From the NCBI RefSeq assembly GCF_003989825.1, contig NZ_RZHE01000015.1, forward strand, positions 248,001 to 312,000: a DNA stretch of 64,000 nt, in the 5' to 3' direction. The notes under the pieces are model-generated. The model was given only the letters and a program-made list of their open reading frames with translations, was not told the DNA's origin and searched no databases. Position numbers and translations under genes: made by a program. Of the stretch, positions 53,530-61,445 are shown in pieces. This DNA comes from Vreelandella populi (GTDB lineage: Bacteria > Pseudomonadota > Gammaproteobacteria > Pseudomonadales > Halomonadaceae). How positions within the stretch are numbered: the first letter of the stretch is position 1; every line of letters begins with the position of its first letter.

Positions 53530-54582
53530 CTAGCGCGCCTCCAGCAGCATGCGTTCTTCCACCGGCGGCAGGTAGCGCGAGGTAAACACCTGATCCTGCG
53601 ACGGCAGGCTGGGCAAATCGTAGGCGTCGGCGACCAGTTGAATCGCTTCTATCAAGCGTTCCTCGTCAACCCCGCCTACGCCATGCTCGCGGGCATCAGG
53701 CGTATTCACCGCGCTTTCAAGGGCAAGCTCCAGGCGACGAGTCTCCATGGCCACATCAATTAAGCCGTCGCGGTTTTTGACATACGCAACCGCCGTGGCC
53801 GGGTCCTCGATCGTTTCGCCTAGCGCGCGGTTAAAGGCACGTAAAAAGCCCTGTACGGCGTCCGGGTTTTCATTGGCAAAGGCTTCGCTGACGATAATGG
53901 CATTGCCGTAAAGCGGTACACCGTACTCGGGGAACGGCATGATAGTAAGCTCATCTTCACTAACGCCGCGCTCTTCAAGGTTTAAAAGACTGGTGAAGTA
54001 GAAGCCGGTAATAGCGTCTACATCGCCGCGGGTCAGCAGCGTCTCACGAAGCGTGGGGTCAACGTTCTGCCACTCGACGGCATCAGTTTCCAACGTGTTG
54101 GCGGCGGCGAATATCTCCCAGGCGCGAAAGCCCGTATCAAAGGCCGGGGCGGCAATAGTCCTGCCGACAAGATCCGCTGGCGACTCAATACCGCTCTCTT
54201 TGAGTGCAAACACTGTCGTGGGCGTACCGTCGTAGACCACGTATACCCCTTGAATGCCCGGCCCGTCAGGATTTTCCGCCAGGAACTCGATCAGTGCGTT
54301 CAGGTCGCCAAAGCCCATTTCATAGGCACCTGAGGCTACACGGTTGATTGCTCCTGCCGAGCCGCTGCCAGCGTCGATCTGAACGTTCAGCCCCTCTTCC
54401 GCAAAATAGCCCTTCTCTTCTGCCATCAGAAAGGGCGCCGCTGGCCCCTCAAAGCGCCAATCAAGTTGGAAGCGGATTGCCGTGACGTCTGCGCTCACGC
54501 TGTTCGCCAGTAATAATGAGGCAACCGCGCCGCCGATCAGCCTGTGGAACATCGTTCGAGAATTGGGTATTGAAGCAGTCAT
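53530..54582 (-). CDS. ABC transporter substrate-binding protein, NMT1/THI5-like
   Basis: About 350 residues from the ATG at 54582. Signal peptide covers MFHRLIGGAVASLLLANSVSA (residues ~11-31). NMT1-like core: IRFQLDWRFEGPAAPFLMAEEKGYFAEEGLNVQIDAGSGSAGAINRVASGAYEMGFGDLNALIEFLAENP and a later IAAPAFDTGFRAWEIFA. Relatives bind hydroxymethylpyrimidine, pyrimidines, nitriles or sulfonates, and I cannot choose between them. First gene of a three-gene ABC operon. Confidence 0.87.
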   Translation of the reverse strand: MTASIPNSRTMFHRLIGGAVASLLLANSVSADVTAIRFQLDWRFEGPAAPFLMAEEKGYFAEEGLNVQIDAGSGSAGAINRVASGAYEMGFGDLNALIEFLAENPDGPGIQGVYVVYDGTPTTVFALKESGIESPADLVGRTIAAPAFDTGFRAWEIFAAANTLETDAVEWQNVDPTLRETLLTRGDVDAITGFYFTSLLNLEERGVSEDELTIMPFPEYGVPLYGNAIIVSEAFANENPDAVQGFLRAFNRALGETIEDPATAVAYVKNRDGLIDVAMETRRLELALESAVNTPDAREHGVGGVDEERLIEAIQLVADAYDLPSLPSQDQVFTSRYLPPVEERMLLEAR

Positions 54583-54752
54583 CACTGTCAGCCTTGTATA
54601 CAAAACGTTGCAAGGCTATTTGCAGCAATGTGGCCAACATTGTTTTTATGAATGAATTTCAAACGCTTACTTCGGTTAATTGAGCACAGCGCAACTAACA
54701 AGGCGCTGTATTGGTGCATGACGCTCTTTTCAAGCACCAAAAGCAATCACGT

Positions 54753-54830
54753 TAGACTTTGGTCTATATGCGCGATATACTGAACGCAGTTTCCTGTCCT
54801 CGCGCCATTCAATGAATGGCGCTTTTTTTT
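54753..54830 (+). terminator. Promoter-like region with strong terminator upstream of the BCCT gene
   Basis: GCGCCATTC (54802-54810), loop AAT, GAATGGCGC (54814-54822), then eight T residues: an excellent intrinsic terminator on the plus strand. No plus-strand gene lies before it. A promoter-like TTAGAC ... TATACT pair (about 54753 and 54777) sits just upstream, so the unit would be a leader of some 45 bases or a very small RNA ahead of the BCCT start at 54928. The rest of the 54583-54927 gap is AT-rich without a gene. Confidence 0.7.
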
Positions 54831-54927
54831 AGCTGTATGCCGCGCACTTTGCCGCATCGCGTCGCTTAATGCCCTTCTTGCTAGGCTTGGGCACACCGCC
54901 TCTTCTTGCCACCCAAAAGGTATATTA

Positions 54928-56481
54928 ATGACTCAATCGGCCTCTGATGCCGACCGCCAAACGCGATTTTCGTTTGGCGATCCTATCGTCCTTACGCTAA
55001 GCATTGGCTTCATCGTGCTTTTTCTAGCGCTTTCCTTTTACGACCTGGACCTTGTCGCCGACTCGATCAGCCAGGGTTTTGCCTGGAGCGCGCTGACCTT
55101 CGGTACCTACTTCCAGTTTCTGATGCTGTTGACGTTCTTTATCGCCATCGGGCTTGCGCTGACCCCGGCCGGCAACGCCAAGATCGGCAACCTGGATGCA
55201 CCGGAGCTGAGTACCTTCAAGTGGCTTTCGATCATCTTGTGTACGCTGCTGGGCGGTGGTGGCGTCTTTTTCGCCGCCGGCGAGCCGATCTATCACTTCG
55301 TGAACGTGCCCCCCACCTTCGATACCGACCCGGGCGTGGCCGCTGCGGTGCCTGGCGCGCTCGCGCAGTCGTTTACCCACTGGGGATTCGTCGGCTGGGC
55401 GGTACTGGGGTCGCTCACCGCGATTGTGCTGGCCCACGCCCACTACGTGAAAGGCCAGCCGCTGCAACCACGCACCCTGCTCTACCCGTTATTCGGCGAG
55501 CGCTTGATGCGTGGCCCCCTGGGTGGCGTCGTGGATACCTGCTGCGTATTGGCAGTGGTAGCGGGCACCGTCGGGCCGGTCGGCTTTCTGGCGACCCAGG
55601 TCAGCCATGGCCTCGAGGTGCTGTTCGGGCTGCCCAATACCTTCGTTACACGGCTTTTGGTTCTGGCGACCCTGGGTATGGTGTACGTGCTTTCAGCGGT
55701 CAGCGGTGTGCACAAGGGCATGCAGCTTTTGAGCCGCTTCAACGTCATGCTGGCGCTGGGCATCGGCGCGGTCATCTTTTTGTTCGGGCCGACGCTGTTT
55801 CTGTTCAACAGCTACTTTGCCGGCATGGGCACGTACCTGGACAACTTCTTCAAGATGGTCACCGCCACCGCGGAAACCTCGCCGGCGGATTGGATGCAGT
55901 GGTGGATCGTGTTCTTCTACGCCTGGTTCATCGCCTTTGCGCCCTTGATGGCGATCTTCGTAGCGCGCATCTCTCGCGGGCGCACCATTCGCGAGATGAT
56001 TCTGGCCGTGGCGGTCATCGCCCCCATCGCCACCACGGTCTGGTTCACACTGCTGGGCGGCTCGGGCATCTACTACCAGTTGACCGGCGTGATCGAACTG
56101 ACCGATGCGCTGACGAACTTTCAGTTCGACATCGCCACGCTCACCTTGGCCCAGGCGCTGCCTGGCGGCACCTGGATGGCGCTGGCAATCCTGCTGCTGA
56201 CGACCATCTTCGTGGCCACCACCGGCGACTCCATGAGTTACTCCATTGCCATGGTCGGTGCTGGCCACGACGAGCCCAGCCCATTTCTACGCGCCTTCTG
56301 GGGCGTGACCATGACGATCATGGCCGCGGTACTGCTGGCCATGCGTGAAGGCCAGATCGCCGCGCTGCAGCAATTTATCGTGATCACTGCCGTGCCGGTA
56401 TCGCTGATTCTGCTGCCCTCACTCTGGGATGGCCCCAAGGCCGCTTACGCCATGGCTCGCGAGCAGGGGCTGATTGACTAG
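54928..56481 (+). CDS. BCCT-family betaine/carnitine/choline transporter
   Basis: A 517-residue carrier with 12 helices. The family signature occurs as MQWWIVFFYAWFIAFAPLMAIFVARISRGRTIREMI, with the usual ARIS-GRTIRE loop. AAGG lies eight bases before the ATG. BCCT proteins import glycine betaine, choline, carnitine or similar osmolytes with sodium, fitting a halophile. The cytoplasmic tails are short, so an osmosensing role of the BetP type is less likely. A LysR regulator follows on the same strand. Confidence 0.9.
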   Translation: MTQSASDADRQTRFSFGDPIVLTLSIGFIVLFLALSFYDLDLVADSISQGFAWSALTFGTYFQFLMLLTFFIAIGLALTPAGNAKIGNLDAPELSTFKWLSIILCTLLGGGGVFFAAGEPIYHFVNVPPTFDTDPGVAAAVPGALAQSFTHWGFVGWAVLGSLTAIVLAHAHYVKGQPLQPRTLLYPLFGERLMRGPLGGVVDTCCVLAVVAGTVGPVGFLATQVSHGLEVLFGLPNTFVTRLLVLATLGMVYVLSAVSGVHKGMQLLSRFNVMLALGIGAVIFLFGPTLFLFNSYFAGMGTYLDNFFKMVTATAETSPADWMQWWIVFFYAWFIAFAPLMAIFVARISRGRTIREMILAVAVIAPIATTVWFTLLGGSGIYYQLTGVIELTDALTNFQFDIATLTLAQALPGGTWMALAILLLTTIFVATTGDSMSYSIAMVGAGHDEPSPFLRAFWGVTMTIMAAVLLAMREGQIAALQQFIVITAVPVSLILLPSLWDGPKAAYAMAREQGLID

Positions 56482-56593
56482 GCGTCTCGCTACACGTGGT
56501 GATATAACCCCCGCTTCGCCTGCGCTATGATCAACGTTTACCGCTGCCCCGGCCAGCCGTCGGGGCGGCAAACGTCCATCAGGAGTGCCTTGC

Positions 56594-57490
56594 TTGGTTT
56601 CTCGCAATCTTCCCTCGACCGCCGCCATGCAGTGCTTTGAAGCGGCGGCTCGCCATATGAGCTTTACCCGGGCAGCCGACGAACTGAACCTTACCCAAAG
56701 CGCGGTCAGCAAACAGGTCGCTCACCTTGAATCGACCCTGCAGCACAAGCTGTTTCGCCGGGTAAGGCGCAGCCTTGTGCTTACCCCCGAAGGCGCCATT
56801 TTTTTGAGTGATGTACGCAAGATACTGGCCCAGCTTGAGATGTCGACCCATACCATCATGACCTACAGCGGCAACAGTGAAGTGCTGAAAGTCGCCACGC
56901 TACCCAGCTTCGGCAGCCGCTGGCTGGCAGATAAATTACCGCCCTTTCTAGCGGCGAATCCGGGCATTAGTCTAGAGTTTCATGATCGGGTGGAAGATTT
57001 TGACCTTGAGCAGCAGGATATTGATGTTGCGCTGTTCTACGGCCATGGCAGCTGGCCCAACCTTGCCTGCCATAAGCTGGTGGATGAAGAGATGGTCGCG
57101 GTTGCCGCTCTGTCACTTCTGGACCGGCACCCGATCCATACGCCAAGCGACTTGGCCCAGCTGCCGCTACTCCATCTGTCCACCCGCCCCGACGCCTGGC
57201 ACCACTGGTTTGCAAGCCAGGAAATCGCCACTGATCGCAGCTACCACGGCACCCGTTTTGAGACCTTCCCTATGCTGGTGCGCACCGCCATGGCAGGCGG
57301 CGGCGTGGCGTTAGTGCCGCACTTTACCGTCGATGAAGAACTGGCGGACAAGCGGCTCGCTCAGGCCTGGCCGCATCGGCTACACAGCGAGAGTGCGTAC
57401 TATCTGGTGTATCCCGAACATCTGGGCGAGCTTGGCAAGGTGCGCCGTTTCGTCGAGCATATAACGGCCAGCGCTGAATGCCGCGTATAA
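56594..57490 (+). CDS. LysR-family transcriptional regulator (GcvA-like)
   Basis: About 298 residues if started at TTG 56594, which has AGGAG eight bases upstream; GTG at 56585 would place the start inside that ribosome site. HTH: STAAMQCFEAAARHMSFTRAADELNLTQSAVSKQVAHLESTLQHKLFRRVRRSLVLTPEG. The effector domain follows (LKVATLPSFGSRWLADKLPPFLAANPGISLEFHDR, VRTAMAGGGVALVPHF), as in GcvA-type LysR proteins. It probably controls the upstream BCCT gene or the convergent dioxygenase gene. Confidence 0.9.
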   Translation: MVSRNLPSTAAMQCFEAAARHMSFTRAADELNLTQSAVSKQVAHLESTLQHKLFRRVRRSLVLTPEGAIFLSDVRKILAQLEMSTHTIMTYSGNSEVLKVATLPSFGSRWLADKLPPFLAANPGISLEFHDRVEDFDLEQQDIDVALFYGHGSWPNLACHKLVDEEMVAVAALSLLDRHPIHTPSDLAQLPLLHLSTRPDAWHHWFASQEIATDRSYHGTRFETFPMLVRTAMAGGGVALVPHFTVDEELADKRLAQAWPHRLHSESAYYLVYPEHLGELGKVRRFVEHITASAECRV

Positions 57491-57541
57491 ACGACTCAGG
57501 CCGCCGGTTAGGCAGCCCGAGTCAAGAACGCTGAAGAGCTA

Positions 57542-58903
57542 TTAGCCCGCCAATGCGGCCAGCACGCGCTGTTTAGACGCCTGTTCGCGCTCGGCATAAA
57601 GCGCCAGTTCATCGGTCACCGAGGCGCCAAGCGCTTCTTCGAACGCTTCGCGGTTGGCGTTGCCCGCATAGGCTTCGTTTTCGCCCCCGCCCAGGTTTGA
57701 CTGGAAGATGCCCGCGGCGCTAACCGGCAGGAAGTCTTCGTAGGTAATCGGCTGGGCTTCCACGAAGCCTTTGGCGATCAGGACATCCATATCGGTCGTC
57801 ACGCTTTGCGCGGCTGCCTTCCCGGCACCGGTAAGGTGGTAGTGGAAGTAGGCCAGCCCTTCGCGGCGCATGGCTTCATCATTATCTGGAAGCTCAGCAA
57901 ATACCTTGTCCATAACCGCTTGGTGGGCATCGTTATTCAGTCCCCCCGTTTGTTTGCGCCCTTCCCCCAGCAACTGATCGTAAAGCGCCCGGCCTTTCGG
58001 CGTAAGAGCCATGCCGCGCTGCTCGATTTCACCAAAGCGGGCGGTGTGCGTGCCTTGGGCGTCGCCTGCAAAGCGGATCGATTCTTCCAGCGCCTTGAAA
58101 CTTGTCTGGCGCAGCAAAATGGGCGCTTCACGGCGCGGCGGGCCTTCGATCACCGCCTTCGGATTCATGCCCACGCTTGGCATGCGGCGCTGAACTTCAT
58201 CAATATCCAGCGTACGCGGCGTTAAATGATTGATATGCGGCCCACGAAAGCACACCACATCAGCAATTAGGCGATGCTCGTCGTGCAGCGCCTGGTAGGT
58301 ATCCAGATCAACTGTGGCATCCTGATGCCAGCGGAAGGTTTCCAAAGCCTCGTTCACGAACTGATCGGCCTCTTCAGCGGTTAACCCGCCCTGCGTTTCA
58401 AAGCGCTCGATCAGTTCACGCGCCGTTGGCGTGAAAATATCCCGTTTGGCGAGAATCTCTTCCGCACGCTGGCGCAGCGCCTCGTTTTCGATAAGTTCCA
58501 GGCGCAGCAGTGAGGTAAAAACGCGGAACGGGTTGCAAGCCAGCGCCTCATCCTCGATAGGGCGAAACGCCGTGGAGTGCACCGGCACTCCCGCTTCTGA
58601 AAGATCATAATAGCCCACCGGGTACATGCCCATGACGGCAAACAAGCGCCGCAGCATGGATAGTTCTTCGGCAGACCCCACCCGGATCGCCCCGTGGCGC
58701 TCTACGCTCAGGCGGGCAAGCTCGCCTTGAGCTTCCAGGCGGCGGCGCAGCTCTGGCTGCTGGCTAAGGGTTTCCTGATTTACCTGCTCGACCAGTTCCA
58801 GCAGCGTGCCGTACTGGGGCACTTCTGTTTGATACATCGCCGACATGGCTTTGGAGAAACGGTCGCGAACATCGTTAGTCGCTAGAAACGGGAGCTGAGG
58901 CAT
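57542..58903 (-). CDS. hglS: 2-oxoadipate dioxygenase/decarboxylase, HglS/YdcJ family (DUF1338)
   Basis: A 453-residue protein of the DUF1338 family, similar in length to E. coli YdcJ. His70 (VERHGAIRVG), Arg74, His226 (GPHINHLTPR) and Glu294 (FGEIEQRG) fall exactly at the metal-ligand and key Arg positions I recall for Pseudomonas putida HglS. That enzyme is an Fe(II) dioxygenase turning 2-oxoadipate into D-2-hydroxyglutarate in lysine breakdown. No other lysine-pathway gene is next to it. A GlcD-type dehydrogenase 35 kb away could in principle handle the product, but this is only a possibility. Cytosolic, monocistronic. Confidence 0.85.
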   Translation of the reverse strand: MPQLPFLATNDVRDRFSKAMSAMYQTEVPQYGTLLELVEQVNQETLSQQPELRRRLEAQGELARLSVERHGAIRVGSAEELSMLRRLFAVMGMYPVGYYDLSEAGVPVHSTAFRPIEDEALACNPFRVFTSLLRLELIENEALRQRAEEILAKRDIFTPTARELIERFETQGGLTAEEADQFVNEALETFRWHQDATVDLDTYQALHDEHRLIADVVCFRGPHINHLTPRTLDIDEVQRRMPSVGMNPKAVIEGPPRREAPILLRQTSFKALEESIRFAGDAQGTHTARFGEIEQRGMALTPKGRALYDQLLGEGRKQTGGLNNDAHQAVMDKVFAELPDNDEAMRREGLAYFHYHLTGAGKAAAQSVTTDMDVLIAKGFVEAQPITYEDFLPVSAAGIFQSNLGGGENEAYAGNANREAFEEALGASVTDELALYAEREQASKQRVLAALAG

Positions 58904-59118
58904 GGCACGGATCTCTATCGTTTATTATCAGGATGACCGTGGCACGCCGGTCATTCAGGGTCGAATGACCTTATCAAAGCAGATGTTCAGGCGGAGCCGC
59001 AAACGAAAAAAAACGCCTAATGCATGCCAAATAGGAATGTACGAAACATCAAACGCCTAATGCGCAGACAGCGGCGGTGTTAAGTAGTGAAAAAGGAATG
59101 GATGCTTTCGCCAGATGT

Positions 59119-59937
59119 TTATAGGCCTTCCAACAAGCGCAAGATCATCTGGGGCTGCTGGTTGGCCTGGGCAAGTATTGCCATTCCCGCCTGCTGGAGG
59201 ATCTGGGCGCGAATCAGGTTGGATACTTCTTTTGCGTAATCGGTATCCTGAATGCGCGATTGTGCGGCGGAAAGGTTGACGATGCTGTTATCGAGTCCGT
59301 CGATCACGCTTTCGAAGCGGTTTTGTACCGCGCCGAAATAGCTGCGCTGCTGATCCAGTTGCTTGATAGCCTCATCAAGCTTGTCCATGGGCTTATCAGT
59401 GGCGTTGTCTTCAAGCACGCTAAAGCCACTAAGGCCTAGAGCTTCACGGTCCATGGCGACCATGCGAACACTGATAGTATCGCCTGCATTGGCGCCTACC
59501 TGAATATTGAGACTACGCGTTTCGCCCAGCAGATTGATGCCGTTGAAGTTGCTCTGCCCGGCGATACGGTCAATCTCATCCAGCCGCTGGTCGATCTCAA
59601 GCTGAATCGACTCTCGATCTTTTGCTGAATAAGTCCCGTTGGATGCCTGAACGCTCAGCTCACGAATTCGCTGCAGGTTATCGTTGATCTGGTTTAGCGA
59701 GCCTTCGGCGGTCTGCACCATCGAAATCCCGTCGTTGGTGTTGCGGATAGCCTGATTCATCCCCCGAATCTGGGCGCCCATACGATTGGCGATCGCCTGT
59801 CCGGCCGAGTCGTCCTTGGCGCTATTGATACGCAAGCCAGACGATAGGCGCTGCATTGAGGTCTGCATGGCCTGCTGGCTGGTGCGCAGATTGTTCTGCA
59901 CCAGTAGCGAGGTAACATTGGTGTTTAGGCTAAACAA
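59119..59937 (-). CDS. Flagellin, short form
   Basis: A 272-residue flagellin consisting almost only of the D0/D1 helices: N-terminal FSLNTNVTSLLVQNNLRTSQQAMQTSMQRLSSGLRINSAKDDSAGQAIANRM and LNQINDNLQRIRELSVQASNGTYS; C-terminal SAAQSRIQDTDYAKEVSNLIRAQILQQAGMAILAQANQQPQMILRLL. The exposed D2/D3 region is reduced to about 40 residues. No other flagellar gene is nearby, but a good sigma-28 promoter precedes it, so expression with late flagellar genes is expected. It could be a main or a minor filament protein. Confidence 0.93.
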   Translation of the reverse strand: MFSLNTNVTSLLVQNNLRTSQQAMQTSMQRLSSGLRINSAKDDSAGQAIANRMGAQIRGMNQAIRNTNDGISMVQTAEGSLNQINDNLQRIRELSVQASNGTYSAKDRESIQLEIDQRLDEIDRIAGQSNFNGINLLGETRSLNIQVGANAGDTISVRMVAMDREALGLSGFSVLEDNATDKPMDKLDEAIKQLDQQRSYFGAVQNRFESVIDGLDNSIVNLSAAQSRIQDTDYAKEVSNLIRAQILQQAGMAILAQANQQPQMILRLLEGL

Positions 59938-59996
59938 ACCAGACCCTCATGTAGGGCAACCTGCCTGCAGGGATAAGTGAAATGACCGTACGGGTA

Positions 59997-60023
59997 TTAT
60001 CGGCTCAGCAGGAAAAAACTTAA
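59997..60023 (-). promoter_or_regulatory. Sigma-28 (FliA) promoter of the flagellin gene
   Basis: Minus strand TTAAGTTT, 11 bases, GCCGATAA; the FliA consensus is TAAAGTTT-N11-GCCGATAA. It lies 60 bases upstream of the flagellin start and overlaps the 3' end of folK by four bases. Confidence 0.9.
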
Positions 60024-60469
60024 TTCTTTCGCTCAACCAAAGAGCGTCCTGTCACGGCCAGCACTTCATTGACGGGAAGACGAATATAGTCGTACTCAAA
60101 GTAGCCTTCATCCAACAGCTCGCCATTCCATGCCACGATATCCAGGTCCATGGTGCGGGGGCCTGACTTGTTCGGTCCGCGTACCCGTCCCAGACGATTT
60201 TCCACTGCTTTCAGGTAGGCACGAAACGCGTCATGGGCAAGCGGTGTGCGTACCAGAAGCGCCGCATTTAAAAAATCGGGCTGATTTAGAAACCCTACAG
60301 GTGGCGTACAGATTGGTTTGGAGTGAGCCACCAGCTCACATTCGCAGCCCAAAAGAGTGAATGCCTGAGCAAAGTGACGCTCGGGCTCAATATTCGAGCC
60401 TATCGAAATCAGGCATTCATGTAGCATTGTATTCTGCTCTGCCTGCAATACCGTCGTTGACATGACCAT
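60020..60469 (-). CDS. folK: 2-amino-4-hydroxy-6-hydroxymethyldihydropteridine diphosphokinase
   Basis: A 149-residue (or 135-residue if started at 60427, MLHECLISIGSN) HPPK. Family motifs: SIGSNIEPERHF, FLNQPDFLNAALLVRT and the ATP/metal motif RGPNKSGPRTMDLDIVAWNGE. It transfers pyrophosphate from ATP to the pterin before dihydropteroate synthesis. It is divergent from a FolM-like reductase gene 153 bases away, giving a small folate/pterin locus. Its 3' end carries part of the flagellin promoter. Confidence 0.9.
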   Translation of the reverse strand: MVMSTTVLQAEQNTMLHECLISIGSNIEPERHFAQAFTLLGCECELVAHSKPICTPPVGFLNQPDFLNAALLVRTPLAHDAFRAYLKAVENRLGRVRGPNKSGPRTMDLDIVAWNGELLDEGYFEYDYIRLPVNEVLAVTGRSLVERKN

Positions 60470-60622
60470 AGCCTGACCCCGAATGACCCAAAGAATTCAT
60501 AAGCATATTAGTGACTCTATTTCAGACTAGCGGTACGCTTTTAGTGTGCAAGCCATAAATCGATTAACAATAAGCACAAGAGGCACGAAGCCACTACATA
60601 ACTCTAAATACAGGGACATCCA

Positions 60623-61372
60623 ATGAGTAAGAAAGCAGCCTTAGTGACAGGGGGCGCTACCCGCCTGGGACGCCACTTTTCGGAAGCGTTGGCCGATGCA
60701 GGGTATGACATTGCATTACACGTTAATAGCTCTCGAGAAGAAGCCGAAGAGGTGGCAGAGGGGATTCGTGGAAAAGGACGCGAGTGTGAAATATTACCTT
60801 GTAACTTCATACACGACCCGCTTGATACGCTGATTCATACTGCAAAAGAACGATTTCCCAACTTAAGCGTGTTGCTTAACAGCGCCTCGACTTATCAGGC
60901 AGCGCCTATCGCGGACACCAATTTAGCCATGCTGGAAACGCAGTTTCGGGTCAATCTGTTTACCCCATTGCTATTAACCCAGCATTTTGCGAAGACGGTC
61001 GATAAGGGATGCGTTATTAACATCATCGACAATAAGGTGGCCTATCATCAGTACCCTTATGCGGCTTATTTGCTGTCTAAAAAAGGGCTGGCGGACATGA
61101 CGCAAATGGCGGCACTCGAGTTTGCGCCGCATATCCGGGTCAACGGCATCGCACCTGGCGTGATACTGCCCACGTCTATACGCTCCCATGAGTATCTCGC
61201 CTGGCGTTTGGAGGGCATTCCACTTAACCGGCAAGGAGCGCCCGACCATCTGGTTCAAACATTACATTATCTGCTAGATAACGACTTTGTGACCGGGCAG
61301 GTGTTATTTGTGGACGGCGGCGAATCTATCTACCTGGAAGGTCGCCACTCGGAGAATTACGCCCCCCAGTGA
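60623..61372 (+). CDS. FolM-like dihydromonapterin / pteridine reductase (SDR)
   Basis: A 249-residue SDR with the pteridine-reductase variant of the cofactor loop (VTGGATRLGRHFSEAL), LHVNSSREEAEEV, LLNSASTYQAAPI in place of NNAG, active-site YAAYLLSKKGL (YxxxK) and a C-terminal GQVLFVDGGESI. In FolM-like enzymes the Ser of the triad is replaced; here the strand reads INIIDNKVAYHQYPY, with Asp at that place, as in FolM. It likely reduces dihydromonapterin or dihydrofolate. Divergent from folK. Confidence 0.82.
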   Translation: MSKKAALVTGGATRLGRHFSEALADAGYDIALHVNSSREEAEEVAEGIRGKGRECEILPCNFIHDPLDTLIHTAKERFPNLSVLLNSASTYQAAPIADTNLAMLETQFRVNLFTPLLLTQHFAKTVDKGCVINIIDNKVAYHQYPYAAYLLSKKGLADMTQMAALEFAPHIRVNGIAPGVILPTSIRSHEYLAWRLEGIPLNRQGAPDHLVQTLHYLLDNDFVTGQVLFVDGGESIYLEGRHSENYAPQ

Positions 61373-61384
61373 CCGAGTAGAAAC

Positions 61385-61414
61385 AACAAGGGCCGCCCGA
61401 AGGCGGCCCTTGTT
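61385..61414. terminator. Hairpin between convergent genes
   Basis: AACAAGGGCCGCC (61385-61397), loop CGAA, GGCGGCCCTTGTT (61402-61414): a perfect 13-base stem between the FolM-like gene and the mechanosensitive-channel gene. There is no long T-run, but the flanks are A/T-rich on both sides. Confidence 0.75.
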
Positions 61415-61445
61415 GGCTTATAGTGCAATAGCATCATCCTGCTGG

